Below are positions 19,598 through 27,166 of a stretch of 53,177 bases of DNA, one piece after another (position 1 is the first letter of the stretch; each line of letters opens with the position of its first letter). Source of the DNA: Myxococcota bacterium (GTDB lineage Bacteria > Myxococcota_A > Polyangia > Polyangiales > Polyangiaceae); assembly GCA_963169915.1 (NCBI GenBank), contig CAUJEM010000044.1:1-53177 (forward strand), in the 5' to 3' direction. The notes beneath the pieces were generated by a model that ran no database searches, was not told the origin of the DNA, and saw nothing but the letters and a program-made list of their open reading frames with translations. The position numbers were made by a program, and so were the translations under genes.

Positions 19598-20167
19598 ATG
19601 GTGTCGAAGAAGAGGCAAGAAGTCAGTCGTCGGTTCGTGGTCGGTGCGCTCGGCGCTGGCGCTGCGCTGGGCTTGACCAGGGTGGCATCGGCGGCGGCGC
19701 GCTCCAGCGCCGCGCTCGCGGCTTCCCCTACGCCAGCGGGCGAGCCCGCCGTCAACGGCGCCGCTCAGGAGCCGGGGGTGGAGCCCAGCCACTTCGAGGG
19801 GCTCGTCACGCCGCTCGTGGCCGGCTCGCGCCTCGGGCCATGGCAGGTCGAGCAGCTCGTGTCGACGGCGGTGGGGACGCTGAGCGTCCTCATGGTGGGC
19901 GCCAGCGGGGCGCGCTTCCAGCTCGACGTCTGCGCTCGCGACGGGAGCTTGGGTGCGCCGCAGTCCCCAGGCAACACGGAGCACTTCCAGGTGTTCGTCG
20001 CCAACACCGGGGACGGCGCCACGGCCACCCTCGAAGAGCAGGGGCTCGCGGCCATGGCGCTGGCGGACGTCATCCGTGGCAACGAGCAGGCCTTCAACCG
20101 GTCTGGCTTCCTCACGCTCGGCGCGCGCAACGCCATGGATGGCGCGCGTCTGCACCGGCCTTCCTGA
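19598..20167 (+). CDS. Tat-signal protein of the radical SAM / HxsD-like locus
   Basis: About 189 residues. AAGGAGG at 19589-19595 sets the start: ATG 19598 or, at a better distance of 5 bases, GTG 19601. The N-terminus has a twin-arginine motif (SRRFVV, Arg11-Arg12) followed by a Gly/Ala-rich hydrophobic segment ending near ASAAA, so it is probably exported folded. An Ala/Pro linker leads to a compact domain (about 65-165) with one Cys (LDVCARDG), TEHFQVFVANTGDG and LEEQGLAAMALADVI. No family is recognised. It opens the operon and is followed 33 bases later by a radical SAM gene, so it may be substrate, carrier or periplasmic partner; none is proven. Confidence 0.75.
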   Translation: MVSKKRQEVSRRFVVGALGAGAALGLTRVASAAARSSAALAASPTPAGEPAVNGAAQEPGVEPSHFEGLVTPLVAGSRLGPWQVEQLVSTAVGTLSVLMVGASGARFQLDVCARDGSLGAPQSPGNTEHFQVFVANTGDGATATLEEQGLAAMALADVIRGNEQAFNRSGFLTLGARNAMDGARLHRPS

Positions 20168-20200
20168 GCCACCCCAACGGGCCTCGTCCCTCGCTCCAGC

Positions 20201-20956
20201 ATGCAGCTCCTGCTCACCACCTTCGCTTGCGACAACGCCTGCGCCTTCTGCGCGCAGGCCGCGCTGCGCGCGCTGGGTCGGCCCGCGGGCTTGGAGGAGC
20301 AGCTCACCGCGCTGAGCGAGGCAGAGCCCGTCGTCCTCGTGGGAGGTGAGCCCCTCCTGCACCCAGACGTCACGGCGCTGGTGCAGCGCGTGTCCGCCGG
20401 GCGAAGCGTCGGGATGCAGACCAACGCCCGCCGGCTCGCCACGCCGCCGCTCGCCGAGCAGCTCAAGGCCGCTGGGCTCGGCTGGGTGGAGGTCGCGCTG
20501 CACGGTGACCGCGCAGCGCTCCACGACTACCACACGCAGCGCGCGGGCAGCTTCGAGCAGAGCGTCGCGGGGCTGACTCGCGCGCGGCTCGCCGGGCTAG
20601 AGCTGCGGATCAGCTCGGTGGTGACGCGGTCCAACTACCGCCATCTGCCGGACATGGTGGATCACTTCAAGGGCTTGGGCGCTCAGCGGCTGCGCCTGGC
20701 GGCGGTGGCGCCAGAGGGGGAAGCGCTCGCGCAGGCGGCGCGCTTGGTCCCGGCGCCCGCGCTCGTGCGCCCCTACCTCCTGGAGGCGCAGCGGCGCGCC
20801 TCCAGCGCGGGGCTGCCGCTCGAGCTCGGGCTCGCCCCCTCCGCTCACTTCGCCGGTCTCGGCATCGTGGCGGCGCCGGGTGCCCCAGGGTGGCGGCGCT
20901 ACCAGGCCCCCAGCGCAACGACGCCACCGCCTCCGGGCACTACGGCAGCAGCTTGA
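20201..20956 (+). CDS. Compact radical SAM enzyme
   Basis: 251 residues. The radical SAM cluster motif Cys10-x3-Cys14-x2-Cys17 (ACDNACAFC) sits at the very N-terminus, followed by VGGEP (47-51), QTNARR, and ALHGDRAALHDY with a GSFEQSVAGL segment shared with the other radical SAM proteins of the window. There is no C-terminal auxiliary Cys cluster: the last 40 residues are Pro/Ala/Thr-rich. It should generate the 5'-deoxyadenosyl radical from SAM. A four-Cys motif of the type missing here occurs instead in the methyltransferase encoded at 23608. Second gene of the operon, 33 bases after the Tat-protein gene. Confidence 0.88.
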   Translation: MQLLLTTFACDNACAFCAQAALRALGRPAGLEEQLTALSEAEPVVLVGGEPLLHPDVTALVQRVSAGRSVGMQTNARRLATPPLAEQLKAAGLGWVEVALHGDRAALHDYHTQRAGSFEQSVAGLTRARLAGLELRISSVVTRSNYRHLPDMVDHFKGLGAQRLRLAAVAPEGEALAQAARLVPAPALVRPYLLEAQRRASSAGLPLELGLAPSAHFAGLGIVAAPGAPGWRRYQAPSATTPPPPGTTAAA

Positions 20957-20980
20957 GAATCATCGCATCGAGGAGTTCAC

Positions 20981-22786
20981 GTGGCAGCAAGCAGGTCAAT
21001 CGGGCGTAGCGTTCTGAGCTTGGTGGTCGTTGGCGCAGCCTCGAGCCTCTTGCTCGGGGCTTGTGCTTCCGGCGGTGAGGGGGACGAGGCGACGGGCGGC
21101 GGCAGCGGCGTCGGCGGGAGCTCGGGGACGTCGGGCAGCGGCGGCTCGGGTGGCACCGGCACGGGCGCCACGGGCGGCACCGGCGCGACCGGTGGCACGG
21201 GCGCCACGGGCGGCACCGGGGCGACCGGTGGCACGGGGACGGGGGCCACCGCGGGAACGGGCGGCGCGGGCGCCGTCGCCGGTCAGGGCGGCAGCGCTGG
21301 CGGAGGCGGCAGCGCTGGCGCGGGCGGTGGGACGGCGGGCGCGGGCGGGCTCGGCGGGGGAGGCGCCAGCGGCGCAGACGGCGGCGCGGGCACCGCGGGT
21401 CAGTCGGGCGCCGCCGGCAGCGGCGGCAGCGGCGGCTCCTCGGGGCCCGTGGAGCTCTGCAACGGCGTCGACGACAACGGCAACGGCGAGATCGACGAGG
21501 GCGATCCCGGCGGGGGGGTAGACTGCCAGACGGGCAAGCAGGGCGCCTGCGCGCTCGGCAAGACCAAGTGCGTCATGGGCAGCATCGTGTGCATGCAGAC
21601 CGTGCAGCCCACGACCGAGAAGTGCAACGGCGTGGACGACAACTGCAACGGCATCACGGACGAGCAGAACCCTGGCGGTGGTCAGCGCTGCGACACCGGT
21701 GAGCAGGGGATCTGCGCCACCGGCACCTCACGCTGTGACACCAACACCGGCACGCTGGTGTGTGACCGCAACGTGCCTCCGGCGGCCGAGGTCTGCAACA
21801 ACCTCGACGACAACTGCGACGGCAGCGTGGACGAGAACCTCGGCGGCGGCTCGTGCAACACGGGGCTGCTCGGCGTCTGTCGTGATGGCATCTCCGCGTG
21901 TCGCAATGGTCAGACCCAGTGCGATCAGGTGGTCCAGCCCAGCGTGGAATTGTGCGACGGCAAGGACAACGACTGCAACGGCACCATCGACGACAACAAC
22001 CCCGAGGGGAACGCCGCGTGTAACACGGGGCAGGCTGGCATTTGTGCGGCTGGGCTCACCCGGTGCGTGACCGGCACGCTCCGCTGCGAGCAGACCAGCT
22101 CCCCTGGCGCCGAGCTCTGCAACAACGTCGACGACAACTGCGACGGTCGCGTGGATGAGGACAACGGCAACCCCATCGCGCTCTGCGCGCGGGGGTGCTC
22201 CGGCTCGCCCACCTCCCTCCCCAACGTCACGGGGGCGAGCTGTAGCGCAGGGGGCTGCATCATCTCGTGCGCCTCGGGCTTCTTGAACAGCAACGGCAAC
22301 CTCTGTGACGGCTGTGAGGCCACCACCTGCGTCTCCCAGCCCACCAGCGGCAGCGACTGCACCACGCGCAACACGCTGACCGTCAGCACGGGGTCACCCG
22401 CCAGCGTGGGCGGGCAGCTCGTCACCACCGGCGAGACGCGGTACTTCACCGTCACCTTTGCCCAGCCTGCGGCGTCGCAGTCCTTCGCCCCCACCATCAC
22501 CCTGAGCCAGGGTGCCGGGGACTACATCCTAGACATTCTGGAGAATTGCGGGGGCAACGCGACGTCTTGTCCCCGGGCCAATGGTACCGGGAGCCCCACC
22601 ACGGGCCTCGCAAAGACCTCGTGGTCGATGAACTTCTCGGCGGCCCGCAGCCCGGTGACGTCCAACTGCGTGACACAAGGCAATTGCACCAACCAGTCGA
22701 CGCTGCCTACAACGATCATCGTGAAGCTGACCCGCCTCGGGTCTGGAGCGCGTTGCTCGCCGTTCACCCTCACCGCTAGCCAATGA
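20981..22786 (+). CDS. Lipoprotein with five MopE-type metal-binding repeats
   Basis: 601 residues. GTG 20981 is preceded by AGGAG at 20971-20975. Lipobox LGAC gives lipid-modified Cys28. Residues 33-155 are a low-complexity Gly/Ala/Thr stalk. Five repeats of about 55 residues follow, each with a CNGVDDNCNG..DE-like loop (near 160, 215, 272, 325 and 380) and a C-x-TG-x-x-G-x-C segment; these match the putative metal-binding motif named after MopE. The first loop has Gly in place of the central Cys (VDDNGNG). A Thr/Ser-rich beta-type domain closes the protein. It is surface or outer-membrane anchored by inference. It sits between a radical SAM gene and two HxsD-like genes (ATGA overlap), so it is a candidate modification substrate, as repeat protein HxsA is in the Hxs system. 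Confidence 0.85.
   Translation: MAASRSIGRSVLSLVVVGAASSLLLGACASGGEGDEATGGGSGVGGSSGTSGSGGSGGTGTGATGGTGATGGTGATGGTGATGGTGTGATAGTGGAGAVAGQGGSAGGGGSAGAGGGTAGAGGLGGGGASGADGGAGTAGQSGAAGSGGSGGSSGPVELCNGVDDNGNGEIDEGDPGGGVDCQTGKQGACALGKTKCVMGSIVCMQTVQPTTEKCNGVDDNCNGITDEQNPGGGQRCDTGEQGICATGTSRCDTNTGTLVCDRNVPPAAEVCNNLDDNCDGSVDENLGGGSCNTGLLGVCRDGISACRNGQTQCDQVVQPSVELCDGKDNDCNGTIDDNNPEGNAACNTGQAGICAAGLTRCVTGTLRCEQTSSPGAELCNNVDDNCDGRVDEDNGNPIALCARGCSGSPTSLPNVTGASCSAGGCIISCASGFLNSNGNLCDGCEATTCVSQPTSGSDCTTRNTLTVSTGSPASVGGQLVTTGETRYFTVTFAQPAASQSFAPTITLSQGAGDYILDILENCGGNATSCPRANGTGSPTTGLAKTSWSMNFSAARSPVTSNCVTQGNCTNQSTLPTTIIVKLTRLGSGARCSPFTLTASQ
21152..21262 (+). repeat. Tandem repeats coding the Gly-Ala-Thr stalk
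   Basis: Near-perfect tandem units encode TGATGG repeats. At DNA level an about 36-base unit of GGCACCGG / GCGACCGG / GCGCCACGGG blocks recurs. Coding low-complexity repeat, likely to vary in length between strains. Confidence 0.7.
21449..22159 (+). repeat. Five MopE-type repeats
   Basis: Region encoding residues 157-393 of the lipoprotein. The loop occurs five times as CNGVDDNGNGEIDE, CNGVDDNCNGITDE, CNNLDDNCDGSVDE, CDGKDNDCNGTIDD and CNNVDDNCDGRVDE, resembling acidic Ca- or Cu-binding loops. Confidence 0.8.
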
Positions 22787-23277
22787 TCGTCGCCGTGCCA
22801 TCGTCCAACACCACCGACCATAGCCTCACGGTAGAGCTCGACGAGGCGCTCTTCCCCAAGGACGCCATCTTTGGCGCTGCGTACACCTTCATCGACCGCT
22901 GCTACATGCACCTGGAGCGCCCCGCTGCCGGCAAGGTGAGCGTGCGCTTCACTCGCAAAGAGAGCGTGGAGACCCCCTTGGAGTCCCTGGCCGGCGACTT
23001 CGAAAATGAGCTGCTGGGCCAGGCCTGGCGGCGGCTCATCGTGGAAGAGAACCGCCAGCTCATCGAGGAGGTGACGTCGCGCGCCGTGGCGGGCGCGGCG
23101 GGGCCGCCCGGCTTGGACGATCTGCTCGGGATGGACATCGACGACGACAGCGCCTTCGAAGATCCTCTCGGCATCGCGATGAGCTGGGAAGAGAAGTACA
23201 AGAAGAAGGGTGAGGTGGGAGAGGCGCCCGCGGGCGCGCCGGCGGCCCCCAACGACGAAGAGAAGGCGTCGCGCTGA
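22783..23277 (+). CDS. HxsD-like protein
   Basis: 164 residues. ATG 22783 overlaps the lipoprotein stop as ATGA. Residues about 14-108 follow the HxsD pattern: a short strand segment (LTVELDEALFPKDAI), AAYTFIDRCYMHLER, VRF, and a helix with DFENELLGQAWRRLIVEENRQLIEEV. The C-terminal third is acidic then Lys/Glu-rich, without recognised domain. HxsD is a small conserved partner in the His-Xaa-Ser radical SAM system, of unknown biochemical role, possibly substrate presentation. The assignment rests on pattern recall and is not checked by search. It is flanked by a repeat lipoprotein and a second HxsD-like gene. Confidence 0.7.
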   Translation: MIVAVPSSNTTDHSLTVELDEALFPKDAIFGAAYTFIDRCYMHLERPAAGKVSVRFTRKESVETPLESLAGDFENELLGQAWRRLIVEENRQLIEEVTSRAVAGAAGPPGLDDLLGMDIDDDSAFEDPLGIAMSWEEKYKKKGEVGEAPAGAPAAPNDEEKASR

Positions 23278-23492
23278 TGGAAGTGTCCTTCGACGCGTCC
23301 CTCTACTCACGCGCGGCCGTCGCCAACGCCGTCGAGGCCTTCGCGGAGCTTGGGGAGTTTCACGTCGAGCAGGGAGACGCGCACATCATCGTCCGCGGTA
23401 CGCTCCAGGAGGGCCTGGACGAGCGCCTGCTGACGCTGGAGCTCGCCAATTACGCGCTCGGCCTCACGGCGGAGTCACAGCCGAGCGGTTGA
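23277..23492 (+). CDS. Short HxsD-like paralogue
   Basis: 71 residues. The start overlaps the previous stop by one base (TGATG), so the two are translationally coupled. It begins MEVSFDASLYSRAAVANAV, resembling the first part of the preceding HxsD-like protein, has a central AHIIVRGTL strand and ends with a helix (LLTLELANYALGLTAES) like the DFENELLGQAWR helix of that protein. It lacks the C-terminal extension. Two adjacent HxsD-like copies suggest a duplicated, perhaps heterodimeric, partner. Last gene before a 115-base gap that holds the right copy of the 16-bp repeat. Confidence 0.65.
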   Translation: MEVSFDASLYSRAAVANAVEAFAELGEFHVEQGDAHIIVRGTLQEGLDERLLTLELANYALGLTAESQPSG

Positions 23493-23571
23493 CGCGCTCC
23501 CAGCAGAGGACGGCCCAGGGGCGACGCTGGGGTCAGCGTGCGCCGGAGCGGCGGGTGGGTGGCCTGGTGCG

Positions 23572-23587
23572 ACTGCCGTTACGTCAC
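23572..23587 (-). repeat. 16-bp inverted repeat, right copy
   Basis: Plus strand reads ACTGCCGTTACGTCAC, exact reverse complement of 19419-19434. It occupies the position of a -35 region, 8 bases before the TAAGCT element of the methyltransferase gene, as expected for an operator. Confidence 0.6.
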
Positions 23588-23595
23588 TTTCAAGC

Positions 23596-23601
23596 TAAGC
23601 T
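23596..23601 (+). promoter_or_regulatory. Candidate -10 element of the methyltransferase/radical SAM unit
   Basis: TAAGCT lies 6 bases before GTG 23608 with no Shine-Dalgarno between. The same hexamer precedes the ECF sigma factor start by 7 bases. Confidence 0.4.
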
Positions 23602-23607
23602 CTGCGG

Positions 23608-24555
23608 GTGCTGGCCGTCGTGAGTCCACCCGCGCGCTCCAACTCCTTCAACCTGGTGGCCAGGGGCGATGTGCTGCGACCGCCGGGAGCGCCCTGCCCA
23701 CTGCGTCAGGGCCCCGCCCGCGTGGAGCAGGGCGTCGATGTCCTCCGCGCGGCCTACCTCCGCCTCCGTGATCGGATGCGGCTGTTCGTCACGACCACGA
23801 GGGACTTCGACGAGGCGGAGCTCGAGGAGGTCAAGCGTGGCCAGGAGCAGCTCTACGTGGACGTGTCGTCCAAGCTCATGCCGGACGACTTCGCCAGTGA
23901 CCTGAGGAAGCTCCGGCTCAGCGCGGAGTGTCGCGCGTGCGCGCGGCGCACCGGCTGCCCGGGGTGCTACGTGGCGGAGCCGGGCAACGCCTTCGCGGAG
24001 GACGACGCGCGGCTCCGGGCGCGGCTGAGGGAGCTGCGGGGTGCGGTGCTGGACGTCGGCTGCGGAGAGGCGCCCTACGCAGAGGAATTCGAGGCCGCCG
24101 CAAGCGCGGGCTGCCTCAGCTACGTGGGCGTGGAGCCCGAGGCCTCGCGCGTCGCGCTGCTGAGGGCACGGCACGCGTGGGCGCGCTACGTGGTGGGCAC
24201 GCTGGAGAGCGCCGCGGAGTCGGGGAGCCTGGGGCGGGGCGGCTACCAGCACATCTTGTTCATGAGGAGCTTCAACCACTTGCCAGACCCGGCGCAGAGC
24301 TTGGCGCTCGCGGCACGCTGGCTGGCGCCGGAGGGCAGGCTGTGGCTCGTGGACAACGTCGCCTTCGGGTTGCTCCGTAGCCGGGAGCAGGCCCATCGGG
24401 CGGAGCAGGGTCCCGGGCAGCTCGAGCACTTCCGCAATGACTCGGCAGCGGAGGCCGCGGCGCTCGGGTCGAGCTTGGGCTGGCGCGTCGCTGAGCGCTG
24501 GGACATCGGCCCCTCGACCAGCAACCAGTGGCTATTGAGCCTGGAGAGGCCTTAG
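23608..24555 (+). CDS. SAM-dependent methyltransferase with N-terminal four-Cys motif
   Basis: 315 residues from GTG 23608. Residues 100-125 carry Cys108-x2-Cys111-x5-Cys117-x2-Cys120 (ECRACARRTGCPGC), a pattern resembling the auxiliary cluster region of SPASM or twitch radical SAM proteins. It is preceded by a helical stretch (about 40-100). A class I methyltransferase domain follows, with VLDVGCGEAP (148-157), an acidic ribose-binding Glu (GVEPEA) and a late SNQWLLSLER strand. The radical SAM core itself is absent. The fusion of a Cys-cluster segment to a methyltransferase next to radical SAM genes suggests it acts on the same substrate. Metal binding is inferred from Cys spacing only. Confidence 0.82.
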   Translation: MLAVVSPPARSNSFNLVARGDVLRPPGAPCPLRQGPARVEQGVDVLRAAYLRLRDRMRLFVTTTRDFDEAELEEVKRGQEQLYVDVSSKLMPDDFASDLRKLRLSAECRACARRTGCPGCYVAEPGNAFAEDDARLRARLRELRGAVLDVGCGEAPYAEEFEAAASAGCLSYVGVEPEASRVALLRARHAWARYVVGTLESAAESGSLGRGGYQHILFMRSFNHLPDPAQSLALAARWLAPEGRLWLVDNVAFGLLRSREQAHRAEQGPGQLEHFRNDSAAEAAALGSSLGWRVAERWDIGPSTSNQWLLSLERP

Positions 24556-24567
24556 GAGAGTAGGCTC

Positions 24568-26253
24568 ATGAGCTTTCATCCCACAGCAGAGCAGACCCCT
24601 GGCGCCGGCGCCGCCGACGATGATCTGCAGAAGGTGCAGCACCACGAGGAAGCGGCGCACGAGAAGCGTAACTGGGTGCGCCTCACCTATGACTGCAACA
24701 ACCACTGCTCCTTCTGCCTCGACACCATGGCGCACAACGGCACCATGCGCGCCACCATGGACATCAAGGTGCAGATCGTCCAAGGCCGGAAGAATGGAGC
24801 CTCGAGGCTCATCCTGAGCGGGGGTGAGCCGACGATGCACCCGAACTTCTTGGACTTCGTGAAGTTCGGCAAGCTCGCCGGCTACCCGAAGGTCCAGACC
24901 GTCACCAACGGGCGCATGTTCGCCTACCCGGAGTTCCTGGAGACGGCGGCGCGCAACGGCCTCGACGAGATCACCTTCTCGCTGCATGGGCACACCGCCA
25001 AGCTCCACGACGCGCTCGTGGGGACGCCGGGCGCCTTCGAGCAGGAGACGGCCGGCCTCAAGGCGGCGCTCGCCTCGGGGCGCTTCATCGTCAACGTGGA
25101 CATCGTCATCAACAAGCAGAACGTGGCGCACCTGGCGGAGATGCTGGAGCTCTTCATCTCTTGGGGCGTGCGAGAGTTCGACCTGCTGCACATCATCCCC
25201 TTCGGCAACGCCTGGGGCCCGGCGAGGGAGCACCTCTTCTACGATCTGGAAGGGAACGAGGAGCACCTCCGCAAGGCGCTGGAGTACGCCCGGCGGCCCG
25301 ATCTCCACATCTGGCTCAACCGCTTCCCCCCGCCGTTCACGGAGGGCTTCGAGGAGCTCATCCAAGACCCCTACAAACTGAACGACGAGGTGCGGGGGAG
25401 GCGAGAGGAGTACGACAAGTACCTCTCCATCGGGCAGAAGCTCCACTGTCGTCAGCCAGAGCGCTGCCACTACTGCTACCTCAATCAGCTCTGTGACACC
25501 CTGGACGACGTCATCGAGGAGCGCGCGCGGCAGGAGGTGGACGTGCTGCGCCTGGTGTACCCACCGCCGCTGGCGGGGGAGCTGCCGCGCGCGCGGGTCT
25601 TGCACGCCGTGGCCGCCACCCCGGAGTACGTCAGCGAGCTGGTGCGGCGCTCGCCGGAGAGTCAAGCGTTGTGGCTGGAGCTCGAGGACTACTCGACGCT
25701 CGGAGCGGCGCTGGGGGCGGGCGAGACGCTGCACGGCAAGCCCGTGGAGCGCGCCTACGCGCGGAGCGCCCAAGAGCTCGAGCTGCTCCTCGGCCTCCCC
25801 GCGAGCTTCGCCGTGACGGCCATCATCAATCGCTCGACCGCGCCCGTCATCCGCCGCCACGCGCAGGATGGGCGGCTACGGCTGATGCAGCCCAACTACG
25901 ACAAGGTGACCGAGCAGCTCCAGCAGGACGTGCCCTTGCGCGCGCTGCTGGCGGAGCTGCCCTCCAGCATCCCCACCGAGAACATCCCGGCGTGCTTCAG
26001 CGGGCGCCTCCCGGAGCGCGGGCTCGAGCGGCTGGATGGCGCCATGCTCGGCGCGGACGCGCGCCTCGACATGGGGCGCTTCACGCAGCGCTACGTCGCG
26101 GACCGCTACACCACCAAGAGCCGCCGCTGCAGCGGCTGCGCCTTCAACGAGGTGTGCGACGGGGTGCACCTCAATTTCGTGCGCGCGCACGGCTACGCCG
26201 AGCTCTTGCCCGTGCCCCCGGACCCCGCGACGGACACCGAAGACGCCGAGTGA
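24568..26253 (+). CDS. Radical SAM enzyme with extended, double Cys-cluster C-terminus
   Basis: 561 residues; AGGAG (24554-24558) lies 9 bases before ATG 24568. Core motif Cys43-x3-Cys47-x2-Cys50 (YDCNNHCSFC), GGEPTM (85-90), TNGR and SLHGHTAKLHDA. A middle Cys group (294, 300, 303, 309; HCRQPERCHYCYLNQLC) is followed by a 160-residue domain and a SPASM-like end (Cys476, then Cys521-x2-Cys524-x5-Cys530, CSGCAFNEVC). Up to two auxiliary Fe-S clusters are possible, as in peptide-modifying radical SAM enzymes. The core closely resembles the second half of the radical SAM fusion at 8997-11363. It starts 12 bases after the methyltransferase and is followed by another radical SAM gene. Confidence 0.9.
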   Translation: MSFHPTAEQTPGAGAADDDLQKVQHHEEAAHEKRNWVRLTYDCNNHCSFCLDTMAHNGTMRATMDIKVQIVQGRKNGASRLILSGGEPTMHPNFLDFVKFGKLAGYPKVQTVTNGRMFAYPEFLETAARNGLDEITFSLHGHTAKLHDALVGTPGAFEQETAGLKAALASGRFIVNVDIVINKQNVAHLAEMLELFISWGVREFDLLHIIPFGNAWGPAREHLFYDLEGNEEHLRKALEYARRPDLHIWLNRFPPPFTEGFEELIQDPYKLNDEVRGRREEYDKYLSIGQKLHCRQPERCHYCYLNQLCDTLDDVIEERARQEVDVLRLVYPPPLAGELPRARVLHAVAATPEYVSELVRRSPESQALWLELEDYSTLGAALGAGETLHGKPVERAYARSAQELELLLGLPASFAVTAIINRSTAPVIRRHAQDGRLRLMQPNYDKVTEQLQQDVPLRALLAELPSSIPTENIPACFSGRLPERGLERLDGAMLGADARLDMGRFTQRYVADRYTTKSRRCSGCAFNEVCDGVHLNFVRAHGYAELLPVPPDPATDTEDAE

Positions 26254-26254
26254 C

Positions 26255-27160
26255 ATGACGGAGCGGCGAGCGCTGACCTGGCTCGAGCTGACGCCGAGCT
26301 ATCGCTGCAACCAGCGCTGCCTCGGGTGTTTCGCGGTGAGTGACTCCGCCGCGGAGCTGCAGGCGCCCGCGCTGACCCGGGCGCTGGTGCAGGGGCGCAC
26401 CGACGGCGCCACGGGCCTCTGGCTCGGCGGCGGAGAGCCCAGCCTGCGCCGGGACCTGTTCGGGATCCTCAAGCGCGCGCGCGCCTTGGGCTACACGCGC
26501 CTGAAGCTGCAGACCAACGGCGCCATGCTCGCGTACCCACGGTTCGTGGCGCAGCTCGTGGACGCGGGGCTCACGGAGGTGGCGTTCTCCCTCAAGGGGG
26601 CCACGGCGCGCTCACACGACGAGCTGACACGCGCGCCGGGCGCCTTCGAGCTGCTGGAGCGAGGCATCGACAACGCGCGTCAGGCTGGGCTCTCGCTGGA
26701 GGGGGACGTGCTGCTCTACCGGCGCAACCTGCCGGAGCTGCCGCAGCTCGTCACCGGCTTCCACGCGCGGGGTCTGAGGCGCTTTCGGCTCTGGATGCTG
26801 AGCCAGGCGGCCTCGGTGGAGCCGGAGGTCAGCGCCGAGGTGCCGAGCTTCGAGGAGCTAGCGCCATGGCTCGCCCGGGTGGCCGCGCTCGGGCTCGAGG
26901 GGCCCGAGGGGCTCGTGACGTCACTGCACACCCCGGCGTGCGTGCTGCCTGAAGCGGCGCAGTCGATGGTGTTCTTTCCGCGGGAGCTCGGGCTTCGGGT
27001 CGTGGACGCGTCCGGGCACGGCTTCATGCTGGAGGAGTCGCCCATGGAGGGCGGCGTGTACCTGGAGGGCTGTGAGGCCTGCGCGCTGCGGCCGCGCTGC
27101 GGCGGGTTTCGCTCGGACTACCTCCGCCTACGGGGGGAGCCTCGCCGCACGCCGCGCTGA
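26255..27160 (+). CDS. Radical SAM/SPASM-like enzyme
   Basis: 301 residues; ATG 26255 follows the previous stop by one base, so the two are coupled. Cys18-x3-Cys22-x2-Cys25 (YRCNQRCLGC), GGGEP (58-62), QTNGAM and SLKGATARSHDEL with GAFELLERG define the core. The C-terminal Cys273-x2-Cys276-x5-Cys282 (CEACALRPRC) followed by GGF, with an upstream TPAC, is SPASM-like. It is shorter than typical SPASM proteins. With the 561-residue enzyme it resembles the paired radical SAM proteins HxsB/HxsC of the Hxs system, though one-to-one orthology is not claimed. Confidence 0.88.
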   Translation: MTERRALTWLELTPSYRCNQRCLGCFAVSDSAAELQAPALTRALVQGRTDGATGLWLGGGEPSLRRDLFGILKRARALGYTRLKLQTNGAMLAYPRFVAQLVDAGLTEVAFSLKGATARSHDELTRAPGAFELLERGIDNARQAGLSLEGDVLLYRRNLPELPQLVTGFHARGLRRFRLWMLSQAASVEPEVSAEVPSFEELAPWLARVAALGLEGPEGLVTSLHTPACVLPEAAQSMVFFPRELGLRVVDASGHGFMLEESPMEGGVYLEGCEACALRPRCGGFRSDYLRLRGEPRRTPR

Positions 27161-27166
27161 GGCCCG

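Noticed and set aside
21152..21262. Short tandem repeats that could suggest a CRISPR or satellite
   Set aside because: In frame within a lipoprotein and coding Gly-Ala-Thr repeats; no spacers.
24532..25860. 442-codon open frame antisense to the 561-residue radical SAM gene
   Set aside because: Shadow frame; the sense product has conserved Cys motifs.
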